A DNA stretch of 36,259 nt from assembly GCA_022843175.1 (NCBI GenBank), contig JALHOE010000080.1, forward strand, positions 1-36,259. The letters are read 5' to 3'. The notes beneath the pieces are model-generated. The model saw nothing but the letters and a program-made list of their open reading frames with translations. It did no database searches and was not told the origin of the DNA. Position 1 is the stretch's first letter; every line of letters begins with the position of its first letter. A program made the position numbers and the translations under genes. Positions 23,666-34,300 of this stretch are shown here, one piece after another. Source of the stretch: Deltaproteobacteria bacterium (GTDB taxonomy: Bacteria; Myxococcota_A; Polyangia; Polyangiales; JADJMO01).

Positions 23666-25135
23666 ATGGCCGCGACCTCGATCGGAAACCGCGCCGCACG
23701 CGGAGCGATGTGGAACGTGGGCGCCAGCGTTGCCTCGCGCGTCGTGGGCCTCGTCGGCACGCTGTACATGACGCGGCTCCTCCTCCCCGACGTCATCGGC
23801 GAGGTCTCGGCTGCGGCGGTCCTCGCTCAGAGCGCGAGCTGGCTCTCGCACTGGGGCTTCAACCAGTACATGGTGACCAAGGCCGCGGAGGACGACGACC
23901 GCACCTATCACGTCACGGTGATGAACGTCGTGTTCGGGTTCGTCGGCATCACGCTCATCGCGTTCACCGGCTCGCTCTTCGGTCCGGTGTTCAGCACGCC
24001 GAACCTCGCGCTCTATCTTCCGGGGCTCGCGCTCTCGGTGTTGATCCGGCGCCTGACGGGCGTCGTCGACAAGGTCCTCGTCCGGGAGCTGCGCTTTCGC
24101 GAGGTCGCGATCGCCAACGCGGTCGGGGAGATCCTCTTCACCGTGACCGCGATCTCGCTCGCGGCGACGACGAAGCTCGGCGGCCAGGCGATCGTGATCG
24201 CCAACATCGTGCAGTCCCTCGTGGCGGCGCTCCTCGTCGTGCGCGCTGCCGGGTTCGGGTGGCTGCACCGCGTGCCGTGGAAGTGGGAACGGGCGCGCGA
24301 GATCGTGCGCTACGGCTTTCCGCTCGGGGTCGCCCAGGTGTTGGGCAGCGCCTCGCGCTACTGGGACAACCTCGCGTTCTCGGCGTTCTTCGGCCGGCGC
24401 GTCCTCGGCCTCTACAACATGGCCTACAACCTCGCCGACGTCCCGGCCGTGCAGTTCGGCGAGCAGATCGCCGGGGTGCTCCTGCCGGCGATGGAGAAGG
24501 TGAGCCCGGCGGATCGCAAACGCGCGGTGGTCAACGCGTCGGCGCTGCTCGCGCTCGTCGTCTTCCCGATGGCGATCGGCCTCGGCGCGGTCTCGCGCTC
24601 GTTGATCGCGCTGCTCCTCAAGCCCGACTGGCAGGGCGTGGCGCCGCTGCTCACGGTCCTCGCGGCGCTCTCGGTGTTCCGTCCGTTGACGTGGGTGTTC
24701 TCGTCGTACCTCGCGACGTTCGGGCGAAACCGCATGCTCATGGCCCTCGAGGCGATGAAGCTCGTGCTGCTCATCGGCTGCATCGCGGCGTTCGCCAAAT
24801 GGGGTCCGCTGTGGTCGGCCGGCGCCGTCGGGCTCGCGTTCGCGCTCCACGCGCTCGCGATGGTGACGTTCGTCGTGCGCGCCGACGGCATCTCGGTGAG
24901 AGCGCTCGCCAGCGGCTTCTTCCGCCCGCTGCTCGCGTGCGCGGTCATGACCGCCGCGGTTCTCGGGGTTCGCCACGGCCTCCACCTCCGTGGCATCCGC
25001 GCGCCGCTCATCGTGCTGCTCGCCGAGCTGCTCACCGGCGGAGTGGTGTACGTGGCGGCCGCGCTGGTCGTCGCGCGCGACACGAGCCACGAGTTCATCG
25101 GTCGGGTGCGCAAGGCGCTCCGCCGCGGCGCGTGA
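23666..25135 (+). CDS. Wzx-type oligosaccharide flippase
   Basis: A 489-residue integral membrane protein of the MATE/MOP superfamily with about 14 hydrophobic segments. The start GAMWNVGASVASRVVGLVGTLYMTRLL is shortened here to its key features: a tryptophan-containing amphipathic entry followed by a long helix ending in LYMTRLLLP, typical for Wzx. The later segment FSAFFGRRVLGLYNMAYNLA is also characteristic of the family. It moves undecaprenyl-linked repeat units across the inner membrane for Wzy. It is transcribed alone, diverging from the PPTase gene; its stop and that of the convergent GT gene are separated by one base. Confidence 0.92.
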   Translation: MAATSIGNRAARGAMWNVGASVASRVVGLVGTLYMTRLLLPDVIGEVSAAAVLAQSASWLSHWGFNQYMVTKAAEDDDRTYHVTVMNVVFGFVGITLIAFTGSLFGPVFSTPNLALYLPGLALSVLIRRLTGVVDKVLVRELRFREVAIANAVGEILFTVTAISLAATTKLGGQAIVIANIVQSLVAALLVVRAAGFGWLHRVPWKWERAREIVRYGFPLGVAQVLGSASRYWDNLAFSAFFGRRVLGLYNMAYNLADVPAVQFGEQIAGVLLPAMEKVSPADRKRAVVNASALLALVVFPMAIGLGAVSRSLIALLLKPDWQGVAPLLTVLAALSVFRPLTWVFSSYLATFGRNRMLMALEAMKLVLLIGCIAAFAKWGPLWSAGAVGLAFALHALAMVTFVVRADGISVRALASGFFRPLLACAVMTAAVLGVRHGLHLRGIRAPLIVLLAELLTGGVVYVAAALVVARDTSHEFIGRVRKALRRGA

Positions 25136-25136
25136 A

Positions 25137-26435
25137 TCAGCGCTGCGCAGCCGCAGCGGCGGCGCGGAGCACCTCGGCGAAGCGGCCGGCCAGCGCGCGA
25201 CGATCGTACTGATCGATGTCGACCGGCGAGGAGCGAAGCTGCTTCGGCGCCCGGAGTCGCGCCTCGAGCGCCGCGGCGATGCCCTCTTCGTCGCGCGGCA
25301 TGAGCACGTCGCCGAGGGCGTGCCGTCGCGCGAGCCGGGTGAGCGCGCCCTCGGGCGCGAGCGTCAACACCGGGCGACGGAGGTGCATCAGCTCGAAGAT
25401 CTTGGCCGGGTAGACGCGCTCCGCGCCGGGGACCTCATCGAGCAGGCAGAGGGTCATGTGGCTCGCCGAGAGCGAGGTGAGCACCTCGTCGTGGGGGACG
25501 TAGCCGAGGAGCTCCACCCCGAGCGCCTCGGTGCCCTCGAACAGATGGCGCTCGGTGTCGACCACCCGACCGAGGAACCGCACCGAGAGCCTGCGCGCGA
25601 GCTCGGGCTCGGCGCGGTGCAGGCGCCGGATCGCGCCGAGGAGGCCGCGCGGGCTCGTGAGGCGGAAGATCGTGCCGGCGTAGGTGAGCACGAACCGGTC
25701 GTCCGGGGGGTCGGGCAGATCGCTCGGATAGTCGGCCGGATCGTAGCCGTTCGGGATCGTGACGACGCGCTCGCGGGAGAGAAAGCGATGGGTCCGCAGG
25801 AGCTCCTCGCGAAACTCCTCTGTGGCGGTGGTCACGTAGTGCGCGCAGCGGAGCAGCGCCGGCTCGAGCGCGTCGCCGGCGAGACGCGCCGCGGGGCTCG
25901 CGGTCATCTCGTAGCTCGTGCGGTAGGTGCTCCACTCGTCGCGATAGTCGAGCACGAGGCCGACGCCGCGGCGGGCGCGCACCAGCGGCGCCACGAGGAA
26001 CTGCGAGAACGGCGGTCCGCTCGCGAGCACCACGTCGTCGCGGCGCGCGCGGAGCCGACGCGCGAGCGCGAGCTGCGCCGCCGGCTGCCACAACACCTGC
26101 GCGTCGGGGAGGAGGATCGCCCGCGCCGCCGTCGAGAGGGCGCTGATCGCGCGCCGCCCGGGGGTGGGCTTCGCGGCGCTCGCGTTCCACGCCGCCGCCT
26201 TCGCCGCATAGCTGGGCTCCAGAGTGCGCGCGCGCACGACCTCGAGACCCTCGGGCAGCTCGGAGACCAGCGAGTCGTCGCGCAGCGGCACCGAGGGGTT
26301 CGCCACGGTGAGCACCGACGGCGTCACGCCGCGCGCGCCGAGGTACTTCACGAGCTTGGACATGCGCTGCACGCCCGCGCCGCCGACCGGCGGGAAGGCG
26401 TACGCGACGATCAGCGCGCGGAGGCTTGCATCCAC
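25137..26435 (-). CDS. GT4-like glycosyltransferase
   Basis: A 432-residue GT-B enzyme starting at GTG 26435 (MDASLRALIVAYAFPP). PVGGAGVQRMSKLVKYL gives the N-terminal nucleotide-domain loop. LDYRDEW, VTTATEEFREEL and IPNGYDPADYP mark the acceptor domain and hinge, and LTYAGTIF opens the donor domain. The C-terminal EX7E motif is weak: KIFELMHLRRPVL replaces the usual EG-rich loop. This is the pattern of the WsaF-/ExoL-like branch of GT4. The start lies inside the 3' end of the upstream GT2 gene (25-nt overlap), so the two are coupled. The donor is not predictable. Confidence 0.88.
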   Translation of the reverse strand: MDASLRALIVAYAFPPVGGAGVQRMSKLVKYLGARGVTPSVLTVANPSVPLRDDSLVSELPEGLEVVRARTLEPSYAAKAAAWNASAAKPTPGRRAISALSTAARAILLPDAQVLWQPAAQLALARRLRARRDDVVLASGPPFSQFLVAPLVRARRGVGLVLDYRDEWSTYRTSYEMTASPAARLAGDALEPALLRCAHYVTTATEEFREELLRTHRFLSRERVVTIPNGYDPADYPSDLPDPPDDRFVLTYAGTIFRLTSPRGLLGAIRRLHRAEPELARRLSVRFLGRVVDTERHLFEGTEALGVELLGYVPHDEVLTSLSASHMTLCLLDEVPGAERVYPAKIFELMHLRRPVLTLAPEGALTRLARRHALGDVLMPRDEEGIAAALEARLRAPKQLRSSPVDIDQYDRRALAGRFAEVLRAAAAAAQR

Positions 26436-27448
26436 GGCTGCGTGCTAACACGGGAGCGATCGCGGTCGAACAGCCCGTATCGCACGAGGCCGACGGCGAA
26501 CCCCACGCCGTGCGACACGTGCAGGGTCGGGAAGATCGCCCACACGATCGGGACGGCGGAGAAGCCCGCGCGGCGTCCCACGCGGAGCGCCTCGATGCCC
26601 GTAGCGAGCGCGTACCCGGCGAACGCGAACGGCGTCACCGGCTGCACCGCGCTCGTGGAGACCAGCGCCGCGGCCGAGACCACCATCAAGAAGGGGATCG
26701 CCGGCCTCAGCGAGAGGAGCTTGCCGTGCTTGAGGAGCGTGCGCGCCCTGCCCTGCCCGTACTTGAAATACTGCTTCGCGAGCGAGCGGAACGAGTCCCG
26801 AGGGAAGTAGTGAAAGACGATCTCCCGCGAGAGGTACACCTTGCCGCCCGCGTCGACGATGCGCTGATTGAGCTCGGCGTCCTCGTTGGTGATCGCCCGG
26901 GGGTCGTACAACCCGACCTTCTCGAACACCGCTCGCCGGAAGGCTCCGAAGGACACCGTGTCGACGAAGCCCTCGTTCTCCTCGGAGCGATACTTGGCGC
27001 CGCCGACGCCGAGCGGGCTCGCGAGCGCTGCGCAGAGCGCGCGCTGAAACGCCGTCTTGGCGCGGGCGCGGGCGGCGCCGCCGACGTTGTCGGCTCCGGT
27101 GCGCTCGAGCACCTCGATGCATTTGCGAACGTAGTCCGGTGCGTACTCGGAGTGGACGTCCATCCGCACGATGACGTCGCCGCGCGCCACGCGGATCGCC
27201 TCGTTCATGCCCGCGGCCTGGATGCGGCCGGGGTTATCGATGAGCTTGATCCGAGGGTCCTCGACCATCAGGCCGGCGAGGATCTCCCGGGTGCGGTCGC
27301 TGCTCCCGCCGTCGGCGACGAGCACCTCGATGCGGTCGCGCGGGTAGTCCTGCGCGAGGACGCTCCGCAGGCAGGCCTCGATGAAGCGTTCCTCGTTGAG
27401 ACACGGCATCGCGATGGTGACCATCGGCGGCTGCGGGTTGCCGTTCAT
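26411..27448 (-). CDS. GT2-family glycosyltransferase (ExoA-like)
   Basis: A 345-residue membrane-associated GT-A enzyme. The N-terminal catalytic domain has VTIAMPCLNEERFI (10-23), VADGGSSDRT (44-53), a DXD-like RMDVHSEY and the acceptor motif NEDAELNQRI. An amphipathic region with FPRDSFRSLAKQYFKYG and three hydrophobic C-terminal segments follows, as in succinoglycan ExoA. It should add a sugar to the lipid-linked acceptor at the inner membrane. It precedes the overlapping GT4 gene in a two-gene leftward operon and diverges, with a 38-nt gap, from the methyltransferase gene. Confidence 0.9.
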   Translation of the reverse strand: MNGNPQPPMVTIAMPCLNEERFIEACLRSVLAQDYPRDRIEVLVADGGSSDRTREILAGLMVEDPRIKLIDNPGRIQAAGMNEAIRVARGDVIVRMDVHSEYAPDYVRKCIEVLERTGADNVGGAARARAKTAFQRALCAALASPLGVGGAKYRSEENEGFVDTVSFGAFRRAVFEKVGLYDPRAITNEDAELNQRIVDAGGKVYLSREIVFHYFPRDSFRSLAKQYFKYGQGRARTLLKHGKLLSLRPAIPFLMVVSAAALVSTSAVQPVTPFAFAGYALATGIEALRVGRRAGFSAVPIVWAIFPTLHVSHGVGFAVGLVRYGLFDRDRSRVSTQPWMQASAR

Positions 27449-27475
27449 CGGCCGGCGTCTAGCACGTTCGACGCA

Positions 27476-27480
27476 GGGGA
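27476..27480 (+). promoter_or_regulatory. ribosome binding site of the methyltransferase gene
   Basis: GGGGA within AGGGGA ends 6 nt before the ATG at 27487 and supports that start. The 38-nt divergent gap leaves little room for separate promoters of both genes. Confidence 0.5.
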
Positions 27481-27486
27481 TCTGGT

Positions 27487-28317
27487 ATGGTCCGCGCCGT
27501 GTCCATCCTCGATCTGAGCCGGCGCGTGCTCCGCCGCGCGCAATACCTCCCCGTCGTGAACGACATGCTGGCCGCCGACTACGAGCGCACGTTCGCGCGC
27601 GGCCCGAAGGGGCGTTTCCGCGGCGTCTTCCGCGACTTCGCGGCCGCCGAGGCGTCGATCCCGAAGGGCAAGCGCGTCGGCTACGACCACGTGGAGCTCG
27701 CGGGCATGTACCGCGACCGCATGAAGAAGGCGTGCGAGAGCGACTACGCGGTCCTGTACTGGATGCGTCGGATCCTCGATGCCGAGCCCGCGTCGATCGT
27801 CTACGACTTCGGTGGGCACGTCGGCGTCTCGTATCACGGCTGGCGCAACTACCTCCCCTACGGCGACGGCCTCCGCTGGATCGTCTACGACATGCCGGCG
27901 ATCACGCGGGTGGGCGAGGAGCTCGCGCGCGAGACCGGCAGTCGCCACCTCTCCTTCACCAACGCCGTCGAGGACGCGCGCGACTGCACGGTCTTCTTCT
28001 CCGCGGGTGCGCTCCAGTACTGCGAGGAGTCCGTGGCGTCGCTGCTCGAGCGCGCGCACGCGCGCCCGCGGCACATCCTCCTCAACAAGATGCCGGTCTA
28101 CGAGGGAGAGAGCTTCGTGACGGTGCAGTCGACGGGCCGCGCGTTCCACGCGTACCGCGTCTTCAATCGCGCCGAGCTGCTCCAAAGCATCGAGTCGCGC
28201 GGCTACCGCCTCGTCGACGACTGGCAGAACAGCGAGGTCTCGTGCGTGGTCCCCTTCGCCAGGGGCAAGGAGATCCCCTCGTACAGCGGCTACTACTTCG
28301 AGCTCATTTCCCGCTGA
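27487..28317 (+). CDS. putative SAM-dependent methyltransferase (TIGR04325-like)
   Basis: A 276-residue soluble protein. The SAM-binding motif I is IVYDFGGHVGVSYHG (104-118), followed by WIVYDMPAI as motif II and FFSAGALQYCEE in the place of the motif IV/post-I strand. This set resembles the TIGR04325 methyltransferase family, which often occurs in O-antigen and EPS loci and is thought to methylate sugars. It is encoded between the glycosyltransferases and the assembly-line gene, so methylation of the peptide product is an alternative. Its 3' end overlaps the convergent NRPS gene by 14 nt. Confidence 0.78.
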   Translation: MVRAVSILDLSRRVLRRAQYLPVVNDMLAADYERTFARGPKGRFRGVFRDFAAAEASIPKGKRVGYDHVELAGMYRDRMKKACESDYAVLYWMRRILDAEPASIVYDFGGHVGVSYHGWRNYLPYGDGLRWIVYDMPAITRVGEELARETGSRHLSFTNAVEDARDCTVFFSAGALQYCEESVASLLERAHARPRHILLNKMPVYEGESFVTVQSTGRAFHAYRVFNRAELLQSIESRGYRLVDDWQNSEVSCVVPFARGKEIPSYSGYYFELISR

Positions 28318-31300
28318 GCGCGGCGAACAGCCGCGACAGCACCCCGGACGGGCGCTTCTCGGGCTCGGCGCGCGGTGGCGCCTCGGCCGGGCGATCGTAC
28401 TCGAGCGCGATCTGCGCGAGGGAGTTGAAGACGAAGGTGCGCGGGCTGAGCCGCTTGTGGGTCGTCGCCTCGAGCATGCCGATCGCGCGCATGATGAGGA
28501 GCGAGTGCCCGCCGAGATCGAGGAAGTTGTCGTCGACCGAGATCTGCTCCACACCGAGGAGCTCGCGCCACACCGCGGCGATCGCCTTTTCGGTTGGGGT
28601 GCGGGGGGCGACGATGGCGCCGTTGGCCTGACCGTCCTCGCCCGCCGGGGTGGGTAGCGCGCGCCGATCGACCTTGCCGTTCGGCGTGGTCGGGACTCGG
28701 TCGATCACGGTGAACGAGGCGGGCACCATGTATTCGGGGAGGCTCGCGCGGAGGTGCTCGCGGAGCTCCGCGGTCACCGGCCGCGCGCCACGCGCGACGA
28801 CATACGCGACCAGGCGGTTCTCGCCGCCGGGACCGGGTCGCGTATCGACGACCGCCTGGGCGACCGAGGGGTGCGAGGCGAGCGCGGTCTCGATCTCGCC
28901 GAGCTCGATGCGATACCCCCGCACCTTGACCTGGAGATCCTCGCGCCCGAGGTGGACGAGGCGCCCATCGGCTCGGTAGCGGCCACGGTCGCCGGTTCGA
29001 TACATCCGCGCGCCGGGACGCTTGGAGAACGGATCGGGGACGAAGCGCTCGGCGGTGAGCTCGGGGCGCGCGTGGTAGCCGAGCGCGACCCCCTCGCCCC
29101 CGATGTAGATCTCGCCCGGCACGCCGATCGGCACGAGCGCGCGCTGCTCATCGAGGATCCACACCTGCGTGTTGCCGATCGGGCGACCGATCGACACCCC
29201 GCGCTCCTCGGGCGTCACCCGACCGCAGGTCGACCACACCGTGGTCTCCGTCGGTCCGTACATGTTCCACAGCGCGCCGCAGCGCTGGAGCAGCGCGTCG
29301 GCGAGCTCGCGGGTGAGCGGCTCGCCGCCGCAGAGCGCGGTGAACGCGGCGCCGCCGCGGAACCCCGCTTCGATCAGCATTCGATAGGTCGCGGGCGTCG
29401 CCTGCATCACCGTCGCCGACGTCTCCGCGATGAGCGTGGACAGCGCGCGGCCGTCGGTCGCCTGCTGCCGCGTCGCGAGGACGATCTCCGCGCCGACCGT
29501 GAGCGGGAGGAAGAGCTCGAGGACGGCGATGTCGAACGAGAGCGTGGTCACCGCGACGAGTCGATCGCTCTCGCGGAGCCCGGGCTCGCGCTGCATGCTG
29601 ACGAGGAAGTTGATCACCGCGCGATGCGGGACCTTCACGCCCTTCGGCTTGCCGGTGGAGCCGGAGGTGTAGATCAGGTACGCGGCGTCGTCGCCCTCGA
29701 CCCGCCGCGGCTCGCACGCGGCGCGCTCGGGGAGCGCGGTCATCGAGAGCAACCGCCCCTGGTCGACCCCGAGCGCGGAGACGTCGCCATCGGCGATGAC
29801 CACGCGCGCGGAGGCGTCCTCGAGCATGAAGCGCAGCCGATCGCGGGGGAACTCGGGATCGAGCGGGAGGTAGGTCGCCCCGGCGCGCAACACGCCGAGC
29901 ACCGCGGCGAGCATGTCGAGCGAGCGCTCGAGGTGAATCGCGACGACGTCGCCGCGCTCGACCCCGCGCTCTTGGAGCGCCGCGGCCACCTGCCCGGCCC
30001 GCCGCCAGAGCGCCTCGTAGCTGAGGGAACGCGAGCCGCAGCGCACCGCCGAGCGCTTGGCGTAGCGCTCCATCAGCGGCGCGAGCCAGGTCGCGAGATC
30101 GGGCTCGGCCGGGAGCTCGCGGCCGGTGTCGTTCCAGTGTTCGAGCTGCGCGCGCTCGCCCTCGGGGATGGCGAGCACCTCGCCGCACGTGCGCGCGGGA
30201 TCGCGCGCGATCTCCTGCAGCAGCGAGAGGTAGCGCGCACGCAGGCGCGCGATCGTCTCTGCGTCGAGGATGTCGGTGTTGTAGTTGAGGCCGCCGACGA
30301 GCGAGGTCTTCCCCTCGAGCAGCCACAGCGACAGATCCTGCGCCGACGCCGGCTGCAGCACGAGCATGTGCTCGTGCTCGAGGTTGCCCCAACGGAGCGG
30401 GCGATTGCGCGCGTCCTGGAACGAGAAGAACGACTGATAGACGGGGAAGCGACTCTCGTCGCGCTGCACGTCGAGCGCGCGGACCAGCTGCTCGAACGGG
30501 AGCTCCTGGTGATCGAACGCGCGCATCGTGTCGCCGCGGATCGAACGCACCAGCGACAGGAAGCTCTCGCTCGGGTCGACGCGCAGGCGGAGCGGCAGCG
30601 CGTTCACGAAGTAGCCCATCACGTCCTCGAGCTCGGGCAGATTGCGCCCGCGCACCGGCGTCCCGACGACGACCTCGCGTTGTCCGGTGAGGCGGTGCAG
30701 GAGCAGCGCCCAGGCCGCGAGGAGCGTCATGAACAACGTCGCGCCCTCGCGGCGACCGACCTCGCGCATCGCGGCGGCGAGCGGAGCGGGGACCTCGAGC
30801 CACTCGGTCGAGCCCTTGCCGCTCTGCACCGCCGGCCTCGGACGGTCGAGCGGGAGATCGAGCACATCGGGCGCCCCCTCGAGCTCGCGCCGCCAGAACT
30901 CCACCGGCTCGGCGATGCGCTCGCCGGTGAGCCAGGTGCGGTGCCACTCGCTGAAGTCCTGATACGAAACGCGGGGCGCGGGGCGCGTGGGCTGTCGCCC
31001 CGCCGAATACGCCCCGTAGAGCTCGGCCATCTCCTCGTAGAAGAGGTCGAACGACCACCCGTCCCAGATCAGGTGGTGCGGCATGAAGAAGAACAGGTGC
31101 TCCTCGGGCCCGAGCTTGAACACCCGCGCCTGGAACAAGGGACCGCGAGTGAGGTCGAACGGCTCGGCGACGTGCGCCTCGATCCGTGCCGCGAGCACCC
31201 GCTCGCGGTCCTCGCGCGACAGCGACGAGAGATCGGTCGCGGGGAACAGCGGCACCGAGAGCGACTCGAGCACGACCTGACAGGGCGCGCCGCGGTCGCT

Positions 31301-34300
31301 GCCCACGATCGTACGCAGCGCGCTCTGGCGGCGGACCATCTCGTCGAACGCGCGCTGGAACGCCTTCTCGTCGAGCGCGCCATGGAGGCGGTGCGCGGAG
31401 GGGACGTTGTAGACGACCCGACCGAGGTCGAGCTGCTCCAGGTACCACAGCCGCTCCTGCATCGAGGACAGCGGCGCGGGCGCGGCGCCCGTGCGGGTGG
31501 GGATGCTCGGCAGCGCCGCGCGGACCCCGCTCGCTTCGTCGAGGTACGCGGCGAAGGCGCGCGCGGTCGGATGCTCGAACACCGCGCGCATCGGGATCGT
31601 CCGCGAGAGGTCGCGTCCGAGCCGCGCGGCGAGCTGCGCCGCCAGGAGCGAGTGACCTCCGAGCAGGAAGAAGTCGTCGTCGATCCCGACCCGCGGCAGC
31701 GCGAGCAGATCGCAGAACGCCGCGGCGACGAGGCTCTCGGTCGCGGTGCGCGGCGCCTCGGCGGAAGGAGCCCCGCTCGCGACCGTGGGCGCGGGCAACG
31801 ACTTGCGATCGACCTTGCCGTTGGGGAGCAGCGGCAGCGCGTCGAGCCGCACGAACCGCGCCGGGATCATGTAGTCCGGCAGCAGCCGGCCGAGGTGCGC
31901 GCGCAGCGCCGACTCGTCGAGGTCCTTGGTGACCACGTATCCCACGAGCCGGTCCTCGCGCGCGACGACCACCGCGCGCTCGACCGCCGGATGGCGCGCG
32001 AGCGCGACCTCGATCTCGCCGAGCTCGATCCGATAGCCACGGAGCTTCACCTGGAAGTCCGTGCGCCCGAGGCACTCGAGGACGCCGCTGTTGCGCCAAC
32101 GACCGAGATCGCCGGTGCGATACAGCTTGCCGCCGGGGCGAGACGGGTCGGGGACGAAGCGCTCGGCGTTGAGCTCCGGTCGCTCGAGGTAGCCGTGGGT
32201 CACGCCGTCGCCGCCGATGAACAGCTCGCCGACGACGCCGATCGGCACCGGGGCGAGGTCTCCGTCGAGCACGTGGATCTGCGTGTTGGCGATCGGCTTG
32301 CCGATCGGGATCGACGCGTCGGGGCTCGTCGCGACGCGATGGAAGCTCGACCACACGGTGGTCTCGGTCGGTCCGTACCCGTTCCACAACGCGCCGACGC
32401 GCGGAAACAGCTCGGTCGCGAGATCGCGGGGCATCGCCTCGCCGGTGCAGATCGCGGTGATCCGCGGGTCGCCCTGGTAGCCCGCGGCGAGCAGCATGCG
32501 CCACGTCGAAGGCGTCGCGTCGATGAAGGTCACCCCCGAGCGCTCAACCAGCGCGCGCAGGCGATCGCCGTCGGTGACGTCGGCGCGGCTCGCGAGCACG
32601 ATGCTGGCGCCGACGGTCAGCGGGAGGATCAGCTCGGACACCGCGATGTCGAAGGACAGGGTGGTGACCGCGAGGACCACGTCGGTCTCGCGCATGCCGG
32701 GCTCGCGCGCGACGCTCGTGAGCAGGTTCGTCACCGCGCGATGCGGGACCATGACCGCCTTCGGCGTGCCGGTCGAGCCGGACGTGTAGATCAGGTACGC
32801 GACGTCCTCGACGGTGGGCGCGCGACCCGAGCTCGCCGTGCCGCCCGGCCCCGGGCGATCGAGGAGGAAGGTGCGCGCCTCGTCCAACGCGAGGGTCGAT
32901 CGCAGCGACGACGTGGTCGCCACCAGCTTGACCTTCGAGTCCTCGACCATGAACGCGAGTCGCTCGGCCGGAAACGACGGGTCGAGCGGCAGATACCCGG
33001 CGCCGGCCCCGAGCACGCCGAGGAGGCCGACGAGCAGATGCTCGTCGCGCTCGACGAGGAGCCCCACGAGATCACCGGCGCGAACGCCGCGGGCGCGGAG
33101 GCCAGCGGAGATCTCGCCCGCGCGTCGACCGAGCTCGCGATAGGTCATCGAGCCGCCGGCGTGGTGCACCGCGACCTTGTCGGGGAAGCGTTGGATCGTG
33201 GACTCGATGAGGTGCTCGATGCGCGCGTCGCGCGGGTACGCGGCCTCGGTGTGGTTCCACTGACGGAGCTGCTGGCGATCTTCTTCGCAGACAATCGGCA
33301 GCGCGCCGACGGTGATGGCGGTGTCCTTCGCCGCCGCCTCGAGCAGCGTCTCGAACGACGCGAGCCAGCGGCGGATCGTCTGCTCGTCGAACAGGTCGCG
33401 GTTGTATTGGCACTCGACCCGCATGCCCGCCGGGCCGTTGTCGACCGCGTTCACGAACAGCTCGAAGGTCTCGAACCGGCGCGGGTTGCTCTCGAACTCG
33501 AGCTCGAGGCCCGGGAATGCGTGCGCCTCGCCGGAGAGCGCCTGGTCGATGTTGAAGACGACGTTGATCAGCGGCAGGCGCGACGGATCGCGGGCCAGCG
33601 GCAGCTGCTGCAGCACGCGCCCGAACGTCACGTCCTGGTGCTCGAACGCGTCGAGGACCGTCTGCCGCGCCTGCCCGAGCAGCTCGGCGAAGCTCTGCTC
33701 GCGCGCGAGTCGGGCGCGGAGCGGCAACATGCCGACGCAGTGACCGACGAGTCCCTGCAGGCCCTCGGCGTTCTGTCCCGCGGCGGGGACGCCGACCACG
33801 AGCTCGTTCTGCCCCGAGAGCCGATGGAGCAGCACGGAGAAGCCGGCGAGCAACGTGGCGAACAGGCTCGTGCCGTGCCGCGCGCCCGCCTTCCGCACCA
33901 GAGCGAGCAGCGACGCCGACAGCACGTGATCGACGCGGCCGGACGCCTGCGTGCGCATCGGCGGACGCGGTCGGTCGGCCGGAAGATCGAGGCCCGGTAC
34001 GCCGCTCGCAAACTGGTCGACCCACCAATGCTCGTTGGCCACCAGGCCCGGCGAGCCCTTGCGCGCCTCGCTGGCGAGCGCGTGCTCCGCGAAGGACGGC
34101 GCCGCCGGCAGGTTCGCCGCGCGCGTGCCGATGTGCTGCGCGTAGAGCGCGGCGAGCTCCTTCACCAACACCCAGTACGACCACCCGTCGAGCACGATGT
34201 GATGACCGGTGAAGACCAGCACGTGGTGATCGGACGCGAGGCGGAGGATCTCCGCGCGGACCAGCGGGCCCGTCTCGAGATCGAACGGCTCGGTGACGTG

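Noticed and set aside
23636-26810. Long frames antisense to the flippase, GT4 and GT2 genes
   Set aside because: They are charged low-complexity translations without domains, while the sense frames are clear Wzx and glycosyltransferases.
27487-28317. Idea that the methyltransferase is an NRPS tailoring enzyme as its main role
   Set aside because: It resembles a methyltransferase family common in O-antigen/EPS loci, and it is not in the NRPS operon but convergent to it. The idea is kept only as an alternative.
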